Of a DNA stretch of 64,000 nt, positions 1 to 8,491 are shown one piece after another; position 1 is the first letter of the stretch; each line of letters starts with the position of its first letter. A program made the translations under genes and the position numbers. Below the pieces are notes generated by a model that saw only the letters and a list, made by a program, of their open reading frames with translations, was not told the DNA's origin and ran no database searches. Source of the DNA: Trebonia sp963843745 (GTDB taxonomy: Bacteria > Actinomycetota > Actinomycetes > Streptosporangiales > Streptosporangiaceae); assembly GCA_963843745.1 (NCBI GenBank), contig CAWJLP010000012.1:248001-312000 (forward strand). The letters are read 5' to 3'.

Positions 1-126
1 GTAGGTCACCGGCGTCCCGTAGTCCCACCCGCTGCCGGGAAGCTCGTCGCTCCATCGCGTGCGGGCCAGCCGCGTGCGGAGGTCGTCGATTTCGTGGTCC
101 GGGACGGTGACGGTGAACGGTACCAT
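1..126 (-). CDS. Epoxide hydrolase, N-terminal part (runs off the window)
   Basis: The 42 visible residues begin MVPFTVTVPDHEIDDLRTRL and continue with a TRW..ELPGSGWDYG segment. This is the N-terminal cap region typical of microsomal-type epoxide hydrolases (EHN domain) that precedes the alpha/beta-hydrolase fold. The catalytic Asp/His/Glu lie beyond the window edge. The start is the ATG at 126, only 6 nt below the stop of the upstream phosphotransferase gene, so the two are probably co-transcribed. The family assignment rests on this N-terminal motif alone. Confidence 0.7.
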   Translation of the reverse strand, partial: MVPFTVTVPDHEIDDLRTRLARTRWSDELPGSGWDYGTPVTY

Positions 127-132
127 CGCCGG

Positions 133-1221
133 TCACACCCCGATCGCCGCGTAGGTGTCGTGGTCGAGCATCGCCATGCCGAACTTGGCGAACGTCGCGG
201 TGTTGACGTCCGGCGGCTGCCAGATATCGAGGTTGCATAGCCAGCACAGGAAGCCGTACACGGTCGCCCGCCGGTACGATTCCCACGCCTCGCCGGAGCC
301 GGGCACTGGGACGCCGTAGGACGCCAGCGTCTTCAGGTAGCCGGCGAGCAGGTCATGCTCATGCGCCCGGCGGGCAGGAAGGTCAAGCGCGGAGACGATG
401 AAGTAGTTGACGTCGTGGTACCAGTTCCCGATCGCGATCACCTGCCAGTCGAGGAAGCCCACGGTTCCGTCGCGTTCGACGTACGCGTTCCCGATGTGCG
501 GATCGCCGTGTACGAGGCACCTCGCCTCGCGCTGGATGGCGGCCCGGTAGGCCCTGGCCGCCGCGCGCAGACGCTCCGGATCATGCAGGGCAACCGGCGC
601 GGCGAACGCCCTGGGCGCGGCGAACATCTGAGGGAGTTCCGCGAACCAGGCATCCCAGATCTGGTCCGATGACCTGTCCATAATGACGGGCGGGGAACCG
701 GCTCCCGGGTTATAGCGTCCCCAGGTCTCACCGTGCAACTGGGCGAGCGTGTCGAGCCCGGCGGCTACCTGCTCTGGCGTCATGGGCCTCGTCGCGCGCG
801 TGAACATGACGCCACGGGCGCGCAGGTCTTCGAGCGCGACAATGCCCTGCACGGGAGCATCCTGCGCGAGGGCGAAGTAGCTTCGCGGGTGGTGCAGCCT
901 GTACGCCGGAGCAATGTCGGTGAAGAACAGCACCTCTGAGCTGTAGACGCCAAGATTGCCGGCGAATTCCCGGTGGTCGGCGAACCCGCCCTTGATCCAC
1001 ATGCGCTCCGGCAGGCCGTCGGCGTCGCCGTCGTATCGCACGGCGACGAGCACCTTCGTCGCCGTGCCCTCGATCGTCTCGAGCCGGTCGGCGGCGGCGA
1101 CCGTCACCCCGGGATAGCGCGTGCGCAGCGCCGCGGAAAGCCACGCCGCGGTGACGCCGTCCGCCGTCAGCGGCAGCGGGTAGGCGGCTCCGGTGCCGGC
1201 CGTGTCAGTCGAGCCAGTCAC
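133..1221 (-). CDS. APH/choline-kinase-type phosphotransferase
   Basis: About 362 residues with the aminoglycoside-phosphotransferase fold. The Brenner-type catalytic loop VHGDPHIGN lies near residue 236 and the metal-binding LDWQ about 20 residues later. The N-terminal lobe has ATKVLVAVRYDG and a WIKGG lysine segment. I chose the GTG at 1221 because a GAGGAGGT Shine-Dalgarno sits just upstream; a longer open frame reaching 1497 is only antibiotic-kinase-unlike shadow of the CoA-transferase. The start lies inside the end of the upstream CoA-transferase (17-nt overlap), so translation is probably coupled. Members of this family in catabolic clusters phosphorylate small hydroxyl compounds; the substrate here is unknown and antibiotic resistance is not implied. 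Confidence 0.85.
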   Translation of the reverse strand: MTGSTDTAGTGAAYPLPLTADGVTAAWLSAALRTRYPGVTVAAADRLETIEGTATKVLVAVRYDGDADGLPERMWIKGGFADHREFAGNLGVYSSEVLFFTDIAPAYRLHHPRSYFALAQDAPVQGIVALEDLRARGVMFTRATRPMTPEQVAAGLDTLAQLHGETWGRYNPGAGSPPVIMDRSSDQIWDAWFAELPQMFAAPRAFAAPVALHDPERLRAAARAYRAAIQREARCLVHGDPHIGNAYVERDGTVGFLDWQVIAIGNWYHDVNYFIVSALDLPARRAHEHDLLAGYLKTLASYGVPVPGSGEAWESYRRATVYGFLCWLCNLDIWQPPDVNTATFAKFGMAMLDHDTYAAIGV

Positions 1222-2347
1222 GCAAGACCTCCTCGCGGTGCTGGTCGAACTTCGGCGGCGGCCCGAGGCTGGCCCCGGCGCGCTCGCCGGTATGATGCCA
1301 GCGGATCGCCGTCGTGACGTTGGGCCACTCGCCGTCCTCACCCTCGATGATCCGTCGGGCTGCGAAGTGATCGGTCGCCATGATCTGCGGAACGTCCAGG
1401 ACCGGCCCGCCGGGCACGTCCCAGTCGATGAACCGCTGCAGCCATTCCGCCGCCGTGGCTTTTCCGAACTCCTTTTCAAGCTCGGCGCGCAGGTCATCGT
1501 CGTTATCGCCGAAGGCGAGCGCGGCGCCGGTGTGTCGGCCGATGAGGTCCGCGCGGCCGATGTTCTCGCAGAACCGTTTCCAGAATTTGGGCTCGAGAGC
1601 CCCGAGCAGCACGGGCGCTCCGTCGCTTGACAGGTAGGTGTCGTAGAGGGACTGCCGCCGCCCCATCCGCTGCATGGGTGAGCGCTTCGCGCGCTCGGTA
1701 ATGGCGATGTCCGCGCGGTGAGCTTCTACGAGCGCGTCCCAGCAGGACAGGTCGATCCAGGCGCCCTCGCCAGTCGTCCGCACGGCGACCAGCGCTGCGG
1801 CGATGGCCATCGCGGCGAAGGCGGTGCCGAGCTCGTTGCCCCAGCTGGTGAAGGTCCGGCCCCGATGAGGCTGTCCGTCTTCCCACTCGACGGGGAGCGT
1901 GTCGGCGAGGGCGTCCATGTTCAGGCCGTGTGATGGCAGCGAGGCCCATGGGCCGGTCTGACCGAACCCGGTCACCGAGCACACGATGAGCGAGGGCCGC
2001 TCCTGGCGCAGCGCGGCGAAGTCGATTCCCTGACCGGCCCAGAAACCAGCCAGCTGGTTCTCGACGATGACGTCGGCGCGCCGGGCGAGCGCGAGGATGA
2101 CGGCGCGGTCTTCTGCGTCGCGCACATCGAGCCCGATGGAGCGTTTGCCCCAGCTCTGGCTCATGTGCTGCGGGCTCTCGCCGTCGTCTCCGATGGGAGG
2201 TATGACGCGCAGCCGGTCTCCATTTGGCGGCTGCTCCACTTTGACGACCTCGGCGCCGAGCGCCGCGAGCTTACCGCTGGTGAGGGCAGCCGGGATGAGG
2301 ATGCCGAGGTCAAGGACCTTGACGCCGGCAAGCGGTTGATAGCTCAT
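1205..2347 (-). CDS. CaiB/BaiF family CoA-transferase
   Basis: 380 residues, the usual length for class III CoA-transferases, which move CoA between carboxylic acids. The N-terminal signature GVKVLDLG..IPAAL..GKLAALGAEVVKVEQPP and the central VTGFGQTGPWA are clear. At the site where racemase members read GHD, this protein reads SHGLNMDAL, so the candidate catalytic Asp is displaced a few residues; this is seen in a subfamily. It overlaps the phosphotransferase downstream and diverges from the TetR gene across about 100 nt. A near-identical but internally deleted copy lies at 9703-9999. Confidence 0.9.
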   Translation of the reverse strand: MSYQPLAGVKVLDLGILIPAALTSGKLAALGAEVVKVEQPPNGDRLRVIPPIGDDGESPQHMSQSWGKRSIGLDVRDAEDRAVILALARRADVIVENQLAGFWAGQGIDFAALRQERPSLIVCSVTGFGQTGPWASLPSHGLNMDALADTLPVEWEDGQPHRGRTFTSWGNELGTAFAAMAIAAALVAVRTTGEGAWIDLSCWDALVEAHRADIAITERAKRSPMQRMGRRQSLYDTYLSSDGAPVLLGALEPKFWKRFCENIGRADLIGRHTGAALAFGDNDDDLRAELEKEFGKATAAEWLQRFIDWDVPGGPVLDVPQIMATDHFAARRIIEGEDGEWPNVTTAIRWHHTGERAGASLGPPPKFDQHREEVLRDWLD

Positions 2348-2408
2348 GGGAAGTTGAAGCCTTCGGGAGGATACGCAACAAGGTGTTTTGACTATACTGA
2401 CAATTTAA

Positions 2409-2422
2409 TGACAGATCTGTCA
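2409..2422. promoter_or_regulatory. Perfect 14-bp palindrome, candidate TetR operator
   Basis: TGACAGATCTGTCA is a perfect palindrome in the divergent gap between the CoA-transferase (start 2347) and the TetR gene (start 2447). A further TGACA half-word lies at 2398-2402. TetR proteins normally bind such palindromes next to their own gene, so this is the obvious autoregulatory site. Binding itself is inferred. Confidence 0.5.
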
Positions 2423-2446
2423 ACAGCATGTGGGAGGCGGGAACTC

Positions 2447-3196
2447 ATGAGCGTCCGCGACAGCCGGGCCGGGCCTGCCGGAACCAGCGCCCCCCAGCCC
2501 CGGCGCGCGCTGGTCGAGGACCAGATCAAGAATGCGGCGGCGGGCATGTTCCTGGCCAACGGCATCGCGAACACCTCGCTCGGGGACATCGCCACCGCGC
2601 TTGGTGTCACCCGCACCGCGCTTTACTACTACTACAAGTCCAAGGACGAGCTTCTGGTCGCGCTGATCAGGGAGTGCGCGGCCGACGCACGGCATATTCT
2701 CGACGCCCACGGTCGGCCGGCCGCGACGGACGGGTACGACGTCGACGGTTCGGCGGCAGGTCGGCTGCACGAAGTCATCCGCCGGCTCGTGCTGTTCACA
2801 ACCGAGCGGCCGGACCGGGTGCGACTGCTCGATGCCGCAGCCGAACTCGAGCCCGAGGCGGAACGTGTCGCGCGTGAACTCAACCGCTCGTTTTTCGCCG
2901 ATTTCGCCGGGCTGATCAGGGATGGCGTCGACGCCGGCGTCTTCCGCGAAGTCGACGCGGGCGTAGCGGCGCACGCGATCGTCGGTTCGACCCGCTCGGT
3001 CGCCTGGTGGTTCGATCCGGCGGGTCAGCGTACCGCCGACGAGGTTGCCAGCCAGATCGCCGACTCCGCCGTGCGGGGCCTGCTCGCGCGGCTTTGGGGC
3101 GAACCGCCGCCAGAAGTCCGCGACGCCGTGGCACAACTCAGGGACGGCGTGGACGCCCTCACGCGGGCCCTACGTCCGGGTGCACGCCTGACCTGA
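2447..3196 (+). CDS. TetR/AcrR family transcriptional regulator
   Basis: 249 residues. The helix-turn-helix (about residues 43-62, TSLGDIATALGVTRTALYYY followed by YKSKDELL) is a textbook TetR DNA-binding domain. The C-terminal half is ligand-binding and rich in helices, as in FadR/AcrR-like regulators of acyl-CoA catabolism. I chose ATG 2447 with GGAGG nine nucleotides upstream; ATG 2408 in the same frame has no ribosome binding site and overlaps the palindrome. It is divergent from the CaiB gene and probably controls it through the 2409-2422 palindrome. The ligand (perhaps an acyl-CoA) is inferred from context only. Confidence 0.92.
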   Translation: MSVRDSRAGPAGTSAPQPRRALVEDQIKNAAAGMFLANGIANTSLGDIATALGVTRTALYYYYKSKDELLVALIRECAADARHILDAHGRPAATDGYDVDGSAAGRLHEVIRRLVLFTTERPDRVRLLDAAAELEPEAERVARELNRSFFADFAGLIRDGVDAGVFREVDAGVAAHAIVGSTRSVAWWFDPAGQRTADEVASQIADSAVRGLLARLWGEPPPEVRDAVAQLRDGVDALTRALRPGARLT

Positions 3197-3212
3197 CCCG
3201 GGCGGGCAGCGC

Positions 3213-3239
3213 TGGACACTAGCGTTAACTTATTATAAT
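3213..3239 (+). promoter_or_regulatory. Candidate promoter for the 3329-7152 operon
   Basis: A perfect TATAAT (3234-3239) sits in an AT island and is preceded by TGGACA (3213-3218) with a short 15-nt spacer. It lies about 90 nt upstream of the first start codon at 3329. The -10 is convincing; the -35 spacing is below optimum. Confidence 0.35.
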
Positions 3240-3328
3240 TATATAGACATCTGCGGTCGCAGCTCCGCAGTGCTTACTGCTCGGAGTGGACGACGTATGC
3301 ACCAGGTCCGCTCAGTAAGGAGGCTCCG

Positions 3329-3466
3329 GTGACCGACATCCGCTATGACCTATTCAGCGTGGACGATCACATCGTGGAACCCGCTGATGTCTGGTCCAGT
3401 GATTTGCCGCTCGATGCGAACGGCCGTAGCCCGGCCGGGCATCGGTCCGTCCTGGCCGGTGTCTGA
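3329..3466 (+). pseudogene. N-terminal remnant of an amidohydrolase (45 codons)
   Basis: A GTG start with an excellent AAGGAGG site opens a 45-residue frame beginning MTDIRYDLFSVDDHIVEPAD, the N-terminus of amidohydrolase-2 (ACMSD-like) enzymes including the first metal-binding D-x-H. After about 30 residues the similarity is lost and a stop follows at 3464-3466. The CaiB gene begins 3 nt later with no ribosome binding site of its own, so this short frame may now act as a translated leader coupling ribosomes onto it. Full-length relatives in this window are at 7162-8367 and 35204-36340. Confidence 0.65.
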
Positions 3467-3469
3467 CCG

Positions 3470-4714
3470 ATGGGGCTTCTCGATGGCGTGAAGGTCGTTG
3501 AGCTGGGGCTGATTTTGCCGGGCGCGGCGTTGGGACACTTGCTCGCGGAGCAGGGTGCCGATGTCGTGAAGGTCGAGCGGCCAACGGCCGGGGATTACGT
3601 GCGCTACTTCCCGGAACAGGTCGGTGATCACGGGGGTCAAAGCTTCTGGCACTTGGTACTCAACAGGAACAAGAAGAGCATCATGCTCGACCTGCTGCGG
3701 CAGGAGGGCCAGGAGGTGCTCCACGACTTGGTGCGAGACGCGGATGTCTTCATCACGAACCTTATCGCGGACCAGCCGGCCCGGCTCGGTGCCTCGTACG
3801 ACGCCCTTCGCGTGGTCAAGCCCGACTTGATCTACTGTCAGATCACGGGGTTCGGGGCGACCGGCCCGTATGCCGCCCTGCCGTCGCACGGGCTCGCGAT
3901 GAGCTCCATCAGCGGTCAGATCGCGCTGGAGGAACAGCCGGATGGCTGGCTCGAACAGGTGCGGGACAAGGCGTTTGGCGGCGGTACCCAGAGCGCCGGC
4001 CAGCCGGTGCAGACTGGTCCGCTGTGGGCGGCTTATGGCATCGCAAGTGCCCTATGGCAGCGCAGCCGGACCGGCGAGGGCGCGTATCTCGACGTGTCGA
4101 ACTCCGACGCGACGCTTGCGACGGCATGGATCGGCATACCGGACGCGCTCAACCCAGGGGCAATCCGGATCGAGGCGACTTCGCAGTCGCAGCAACTACA
4201 CAGCGCACGGCACGCATTCTACGAGACTAAAGACGGCAAGCACGTCTTCGTCGCGATGATCGAACCGAAGTTCTGGGCTAAGTTCTGCCAGGAACTCGGC
4301 CGCGAGGATCTGCTCGAGGGGATCGACTCCGACGTCGAAGCGTTCGACGCCTTCGACGCCGAGCGCAACACAGTGCATTTCCGTGCGCTGCAGGAGATCT
4401 TCCGCACCCGGACACGCCGAGATTGGACACAGTTCTTCGTCGAAAACGACCTGCCGAATGCGCCGGTGAACCGGATATCGGAGCTCGCGGACGACCCCCA
4501 GTTCGTCGCGCGCGACGTGTTCGTCAACGTCGAGAGGCCTGACGGGGAGGGCACGTTCCGTGTGGCGGCCGGGCCGGTACGAGTCGCCGGTGACATGCGC
4601 CGAACGCCGCAGCCGGCGCCTGCTCCGGGCCAGCACACTAAAGCGGTCCTGCAAGACGTCGGCTACGACACGGCACGCATCGACGCTCTTCGCGCCACTG
4701 GCATCATCTCGTGA
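3470..4714 (+). CDS. CaiB/BaiF family CoA-transferase
   Basis: 414 residues. N-terminus GVKVVELGLILPGAALGHLL with VVKVERP, and central ITGFGATGPYAALPSHG, mark a class III CoA-transferase. Where the 1205-2347 paralogue has SHGLNMDAL, this one has SHGLAMSSI, so the Asp that could serve as nucleophile in this subfamily is Ser. It may rely on another residue or be impaired. It is followed after 8 nt by the double-CaiB fusion, so all three reading frames from 3329 to 7152 form one operon. Translation probably initiates by coupling from the upstream amidohydrolase remnant. Confidence 0.88.
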   Translation: MGLLDGVKVVELGLILPGAALGHLLAEQGADVVKVERPTAGDYVRYFPEQVGDHGGQSFWHLVLNRNKKSIMLDLLRQEGQEVLHDLVRDADVFITNLIADQPARLGASYDALRVVKPDLIYCQITGFGATGPYAALPSHGLAMSSISGQIALEEQPDGWLEQVRDKAFGGGTQSAGQPVQTGPLWAAYGIASALWQRSRTGEGAYLDVSNSDATLATAWIGIPDALNPGAIRIEATSQSQQLHSARHAFYETKDGKHVFVAMIEPKFWAKFCQELGREDLLEGIDSDVEAFDAFDAERNTVHFRALQEIFRTRTRRDWTQFFVENDLPNAPVNRISELADDPQFVARDVFVNVERPDGEGTFRVAAGPVRVAGDMRRTPQPAPAPGQHTKAVLQDVGYDTARIDALRATGIIS

Positions 4715-4722
4715 GGTAATCG

Positions 4723-7152
4723 ATGGGCGGAATCTGCGCTGGCCTGAACGTCATCGAGATGGGCGCTGGCAGCATAGCGGCGTCGGTCACCGGCATGGTC
4801 CTGGCCGACGCCGGGGCCCGGGTCATCAAGCTCGAGCCGCCGGAGGGGGACCGGCTGCGCACGGCGATGCCGAGCGGCTTCCTTGTCTGGAACCGCGGCA
4901 AGGAGAGTCTTGTCGCGGACCTGCGGACCCCGGCTGGCCAGGACACGCTGCGCGAGCTGGCCGGGAACGCCGACGTGATCATCGAGGGGTTCTCGCCCGG
5001 CACCACCAGGGCGTGGGGAGTCGACGCCGACGCCCTCCGCGCGGCCAACCCCAGGCTGATCCACTGCACCGTCACCGGATTCGGCACCAGCGGGCCGTAC
5101 GCCAGGCTCAAGGGCTACGACGCCCTGGTGTGCGCCAAGGCCGGCCTGTTCGCACGGGGCGGGTACGGTCACCGGGATGGTGCCATCTTCTTCCCGGTGC
5201 ACTGGGGGAGCTTCGGCGCAGGGCTGCAGTCGGCTGCCGGCATCCTCGCCGCCGTGCTCGTGCGGGATCAGTGCGGCCTTGGCCAGCGGATCGGCGCCAC
5301 GATGCTTTCCGGGATCGAGCCGATTGAGTACTTCGTGTCCGTCGTCTCCCAGCTCCTGGTCAAGCAGGGGAAGGAGCCGGCGATGGACGTTCGTTCGGGT
5401 GTCCCGGGCAGCCGTTACGGCGTCATGGTCGCCACCAGGGACGGCCGGTTCATCCAGACGTCCGCCATGCTGCCGCATCAGGCTAGGGCCTTGTCGGCGG
5501 TCGCGGGAATCCAGCACACCTTCGATGACCCGCGGTTCGCCGCGCAACCGGTGTTCGCCAGCGCCGAGGACGCCCAGGGCTGGGAGGACCTGCTGTGGGA
5601 GGCGTTCAGGTCCCATGACCTGGCCTACTGGCTGCCCCGGCTCGAGGCCAGCCCGGATGTCGCGTTCGAGGTCGCGCGGACCAGCGAGGAAGGCATCGAT
5701 CACCCGCAGATCATCCATAACGGGGACGTTGTGACTGTCACCGACCCCGCGCATGGTCCCGTCCGCCAGGTCGGCCCGATCGCGCATTTCTCCGGCTCGC
5801 CGTGCCGCATCGAGAAGTCGGCCCCGGCTTTGGGTGTCAACGAAGGTGCTTTCGCCGAGCGAACGCCGGTGCCGGCGCCCGGCGGGGCTGCGCTTCCGGC
5901 GCACCCGCTGGCCGGGGTGACGATCGTGGAATTCGGCTGCAACTACGCCACCCCGTACGGCCTGGCCATGGCCGCGGCTCTGGGCGCCCGGGTCATCAAG
6001 ATCGAGGACCGGTCCGGTGACCCGCACCGGATGGCGTTCGGCCCGGAAGTGGCGACCCTGAAGACCACACAGGGTAAGGAAAGCGTGTCCATAGACCTGC
6101 GCGGTGCCGAAGGCCAGTCGGCCGCACGCCGGATCGTGAGGCAAGCCGACGTCTTCGTTACCGGATTCCGGTCCGGGGTGGCGGACAAGCTGGGGCTCGG
6201 TTACGACGACCTGGCAGCGATCAATCCCCGGCTGGTCTATGTCCACGCGGCCGGCTACGGAACCGACGGCCCGTACGCGAAGCGAGCCCTGTATGCCCAG
6301 GCGGCCCAAGCGGTAGCGGGCAGCTTCGGCCGCCAGGTCGGCCACTGGACGCGGCCCGAGTTCAACCTCGGCATGACCGTGCCAGAACTGCAGGCCGTCG
6401 TGGCCCCCCGTCTCAGCCAGATTGTGGACGGGGACTCGAACGGGGCACTGGCGATCCTGGTGACTGTCGTGCTCGCTGTCTTCCACCAGCGCCGCACCGG
6501 CCGCGGCCAGTTCGTTGGTACCTCAATGATCAGCGGAAACGCCTGGGCTTACGCCGACGACTTCTGCTCGTATGCCGGCAAGCCGCCTACCCCGGTCTGC
6601 GATGACGACTACTTCGGCCTCAGCGCGCTGGAACGCGTCTACCCGGCCGCCCAGGGCTGGGTGTGCCTCGTGGTGCGCACCGAGAGGGAGTGGCGGGCCC
6701 TCACGGACACGATCGGCCTTCCGGAGCTGGCCGCCGATCCCCGGTTCGCTACCGCGGCGGCCCGCCAGTCCAACGACGACGAGCTGATCCGGATACTGGG
6801 CGCGAGATTCGCCGGGCAGCCCTCGGCCACATGGGAGGAACTGCTCAGTCAGGCGGACGTGGGCTGCGTGGACGTCGGTTTCGCGGGCTTTCCTGGTTTC
6901 ATCGCCTTCGACCAGGGACTCCGTGAAGCCGGGTTTACCACCGAGATCGAGCATCCCCGGTTCGGGCCGATGGTCGTGTGGGCACCCCACCTGCGCTTCT
7001 CGGAAACGCCGAGCCGCCTGGGGCGCCCCTGCGAACGTGGCGAGCACAACCACCAGGTCCTGTCCGACGCCGGATACTCCGTCGGCGAGATCGGCCGGCT
7101 CGAGGCCAGCGGCGCCGTCGTTCCGCTCAGCGCAGTGCCCGCACGCTCCTAG
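4723..7152 (+). CDS. Tandem two-domain CaiB/BaiF CoA-transferase fusion
   Basis: 809 residues, twice the normal length. The first CaiB domain covers about residues 1-370 (CAGLNVIEMGAGSIAASVTG, VTGFGTSGPYARLKGYD). The second begins near residue 395 with HPLAGVTIVEFGCNYATPYG and has its own IKIEDRSGDPHRM and AAGYGTDGPYA. The first domain keeps the GYD catalytic-type Asp (about residue 133); at the equivalent point the second has KRALYAQAAQ and no Asp. CaiB enzymes work as interlocked dimers, so this fusion probably folds as a pseudo-dimer with one competent site. GAGGT precedes the ATG at a good distance. Substrate unknown. Confidence 0.88.
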   Translation: MGGICAGLNVIEMGAGSIAASVTGMVLADAGARVIKLEPPEGDRLRTAMPSGFLVWNRGKESLVADLRTPAGQDTLRELAGNADVIIEGFSPGTTRAWGVDADALRAANPRLIHCTVTGFGTSGPYARLKGYDALVCAKAGLFARGGYGHRDGAIFFPVHWGSFGAGLQSAAGILAAVLVRDQCGLGQRIGATMLSGIEPIEYFVSVVSQLLVKQGKEPAMDVRSGVPGSRYGVMVATRDGRFIQTSAMLPHQARALSAVAGIQHTFDDPRFAAQPVFASAEDAQGWEDLLWEAFRSHDLAYWLPRLEASPDVAFEVARTSEEGIDHPQIIHNGDVVTVTDPAHGPVRQVGPIAHFSGSPCRIEKSAPALGVNEGAFAERTPVPAPGGAALPAHPLAGVTIVEFGCNYATPYGLAMAAALGARVIKIEDRSGDPHRMAFGPEVATLKTTQGKESVSIDLRGAEGQSAARRIVRQADVFVTGFRSGVADKLGLGYDDLAAINPRLVYVHAAGYGTDGPYAKRALYAQAAQAVAGSFGRQVGHWTRPEFNLGMTVPELQAVVAPRLSQIVDGDSNGALAILVTVVLAVFHQRRTGRGQFVGTSMISGNAWAYADDFCSYAGKPPTPVCDDDYFGLSALERVYPAAQGWVCLVVRTEREWRALTDTIGLPELAADPRFATAAARQSNDDELIRILGARFAGQPSATWEELLSQADVGCVDVGFAGFPGFIAFDQGLREAGFTTEIEHPRFGPMVVWAPHLRFSETPSRLGRPCERGEHNHQVLSDAGYSVGEIGRLEASGAVVPLSAVPARS

Positions 7153-7161
7153 ACGGCCGGC

Positions 7162-8367
7162 TCAGCCGGGCAGGCCGATCAGCTCGGCGACGTTGGACCG
7201 CATGACCTTGCGGGTGCCGTCATCGCCGAGGGCCGTCAGCTTCTCCGCGAAGTCCACGGGGTTGGCGATCCCTTCCGAGTGCGGCCAGTCCGAGCCGAAC
7301 AGGACTCGGTCGACGCCGATCAGCTCGCTGAGCGTGACCGGGTCCTCCTCGAAGTAGGGCGAGACCCAGACGTGCTGCCGGAACACCTCGCTCGGCACAT
7401 CCTGGACGTGCCCGCCGACGGGCGTGCCCCGCCGGCCGACCTTGGCCGCCTTGTCCATGCCCTGCAGCAGGCCGGGCACCCAGGCCGAGCCGTTCTCGAT
7501 GCTCAGCATCCGCAGCCGCGGGAACCGGCCGAACAGGTTGTTGAGGATCAGGTTGGCCAGCATGTCCGAGATCGGCTTGTCGCCGTACCCCAGGTACCAC
7601 TGGAACGGGGTCATGAACTGCAGCGGCGGCCGGGGCTGCTCTCCCCACTGAACCGACCACAGCTCGTTGTAGCCGGAGTCGCCGGAGTGGATCGCGACCG
7701 GCAGGCCGGCCTCGTTGAGCCGCGCCCAGAAGGGATCATAGGCCGGGTCCGCCGGCGAGCGGCCGTACGCCGGGCCCGCCTTGACGTGCACCATGTTCGC
7801 CCCGACGGCCAGCACCCGGTCCAGCTCGGCGACTGCGTGCCCCGGGCTGAGCAGCGACAGCATCGGGGCGCCGAACACGCGCCCGTCGGCGCCGTACCCC
7901 CAGTCCTCCTCGATCCACTTGTTGAACGCGCGCAGGTTGGCGTAGCAGGCGTCCACGTCGTCGTGCAGTTCGTGCTCGACCGCCACGGCCACGGTCGGGA
8001 ACATCAGCGTCGCCTCGAGGCCCTGCTCGTCCATCAGCTGGAGGCGCGGCGCCTTGTGCATCATCGCCGGGAAGTCGTGCGCGTTGATCACCTCGGTCTG
8101 CGCGAAGCCGTGCTCCATCTCGCCGGCGAACAACTCGTGCAGGCTGCCCGGCGCGCCCGTGTAGTCGCTCTGGATGACGCGCATGAAGCCGAGCTTCCGC
8201 TGGCCGAAGTACAGCCGGCCCAGCCCGCGCCCGTCCTTGACCACGTGCACGGAGCGGTCGGCGAAAGCCGGCTCGAGGTGCCGGGTGAAGCAGTCGTAGG
8301 GCTCGTAGTAGTGGTTGTCCGCATCGATCAGCCGGTAGCCGAGCTTGGGCTGGTCAGGCATGGTCAT
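7162..8367 (-). CDS. Amidohydrolase-2 family metal-dependent hydrolase/decarboxylase
   Basis: 401 residues. YRLIDADNHYYEPYD holds the N-terminal D-x-H metal ligands, VAIHSGD the mid-chain His, and FGSDWPHSEG the C-terminal Asp, the pattern of the ACMSD-like amidohydrolase superfamily. These enzymes hydrolyse or decarboxylate carboxylated ring or acyl substrates. The gene converges on the double-CaiB and diverges from the acyl-CoA dehydrogenase at 8492 across an AT island. ATG 8361 is an alternative start with better spacing from AAAGGGG. Confidence 0.88.
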   Translation of the reverse strand: MTMPDQPKLGYRLIDADNHYYEPYDCFTRHLEPAFADRSVHVVKDGRGLGRLYFGQRKLGFMRVIQSDYTGAPGSLHELFAGEMEHGFAQTEVINAHDFPAMMHKAPRLQLMDEQGLEATLMFPTVAVAVEHELHDDVDACYANLRAFNKWIEEDWGYGADGRVFGAPMLSLLSPGHAVAELDRVLAVGANMVHVKAGPAYGRSPADPAYDPFWARLNEAGLPVAIHSGDSGYNELWSVQWGEQPRPPLQFMTPFQWYLGYGDKPISDMLANLILNNLFGRFPRLRMLSIENGSAWVPGLLQGMDKAAKVGRRGTPVGGHVQDVPSEVFRQHVWVSPYFEEDPVTLSELIGVDRVLFGSDWPHSEGIANPVDFAEKLTALGDDGTRKVMRSNVAELIGLPG

Positions 8368-8401
8368 CGCCCCTTTCGCCGCTCAGTGCCAGTCTAAGGA
8401 T

Positions 8402-8443
8402 CTATGCTAGAATCAGTCAATTAATTATCCTTATTAGTGGTAA
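8402..8443. promoter_or_regulatory. AT-rich divergent promoter island
   Basis: This AT-rich gap separates the amidohydrolase and acyl-CoA dehydrogenase genes. On the minus strand it reads ATAATTAATTGACT, close to the word TAAATAATTGACTT found at 23740 and 63017. On the plus strand TTATTA lies 7 nt before ATG 8444. It probably contains both promoters. Confidence 0.4.
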
Positions 8444-8491
8444 ATGGCGGAGAACGTCAGGCGTCCCGCGGCGGATATCTCGAGGAGCACG

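Noticed and set aside
1222..1497. N-terminal extension of the phosphotransferase
   Set aside because: The frame is open, but the residues are Arg/Ser-rich shadow of the CoA-transferase, and a proper ribosome binding site precedes GTG 1221.
4663..6486. 607-residue minus-strand open frame
   Set aside because: It is the antisense shadow of the double-CaiB gene: Arg/Gly/His-rich, no family motif, and the opposite strand has clear domains.
7140..7180. Short GC-rich inverted repeat between convergent genes at 7152/7162
   Set aside because: CCGGCT/AGCCGG arms leave a one-base loop; a stable terminator hairpin is unlikely.
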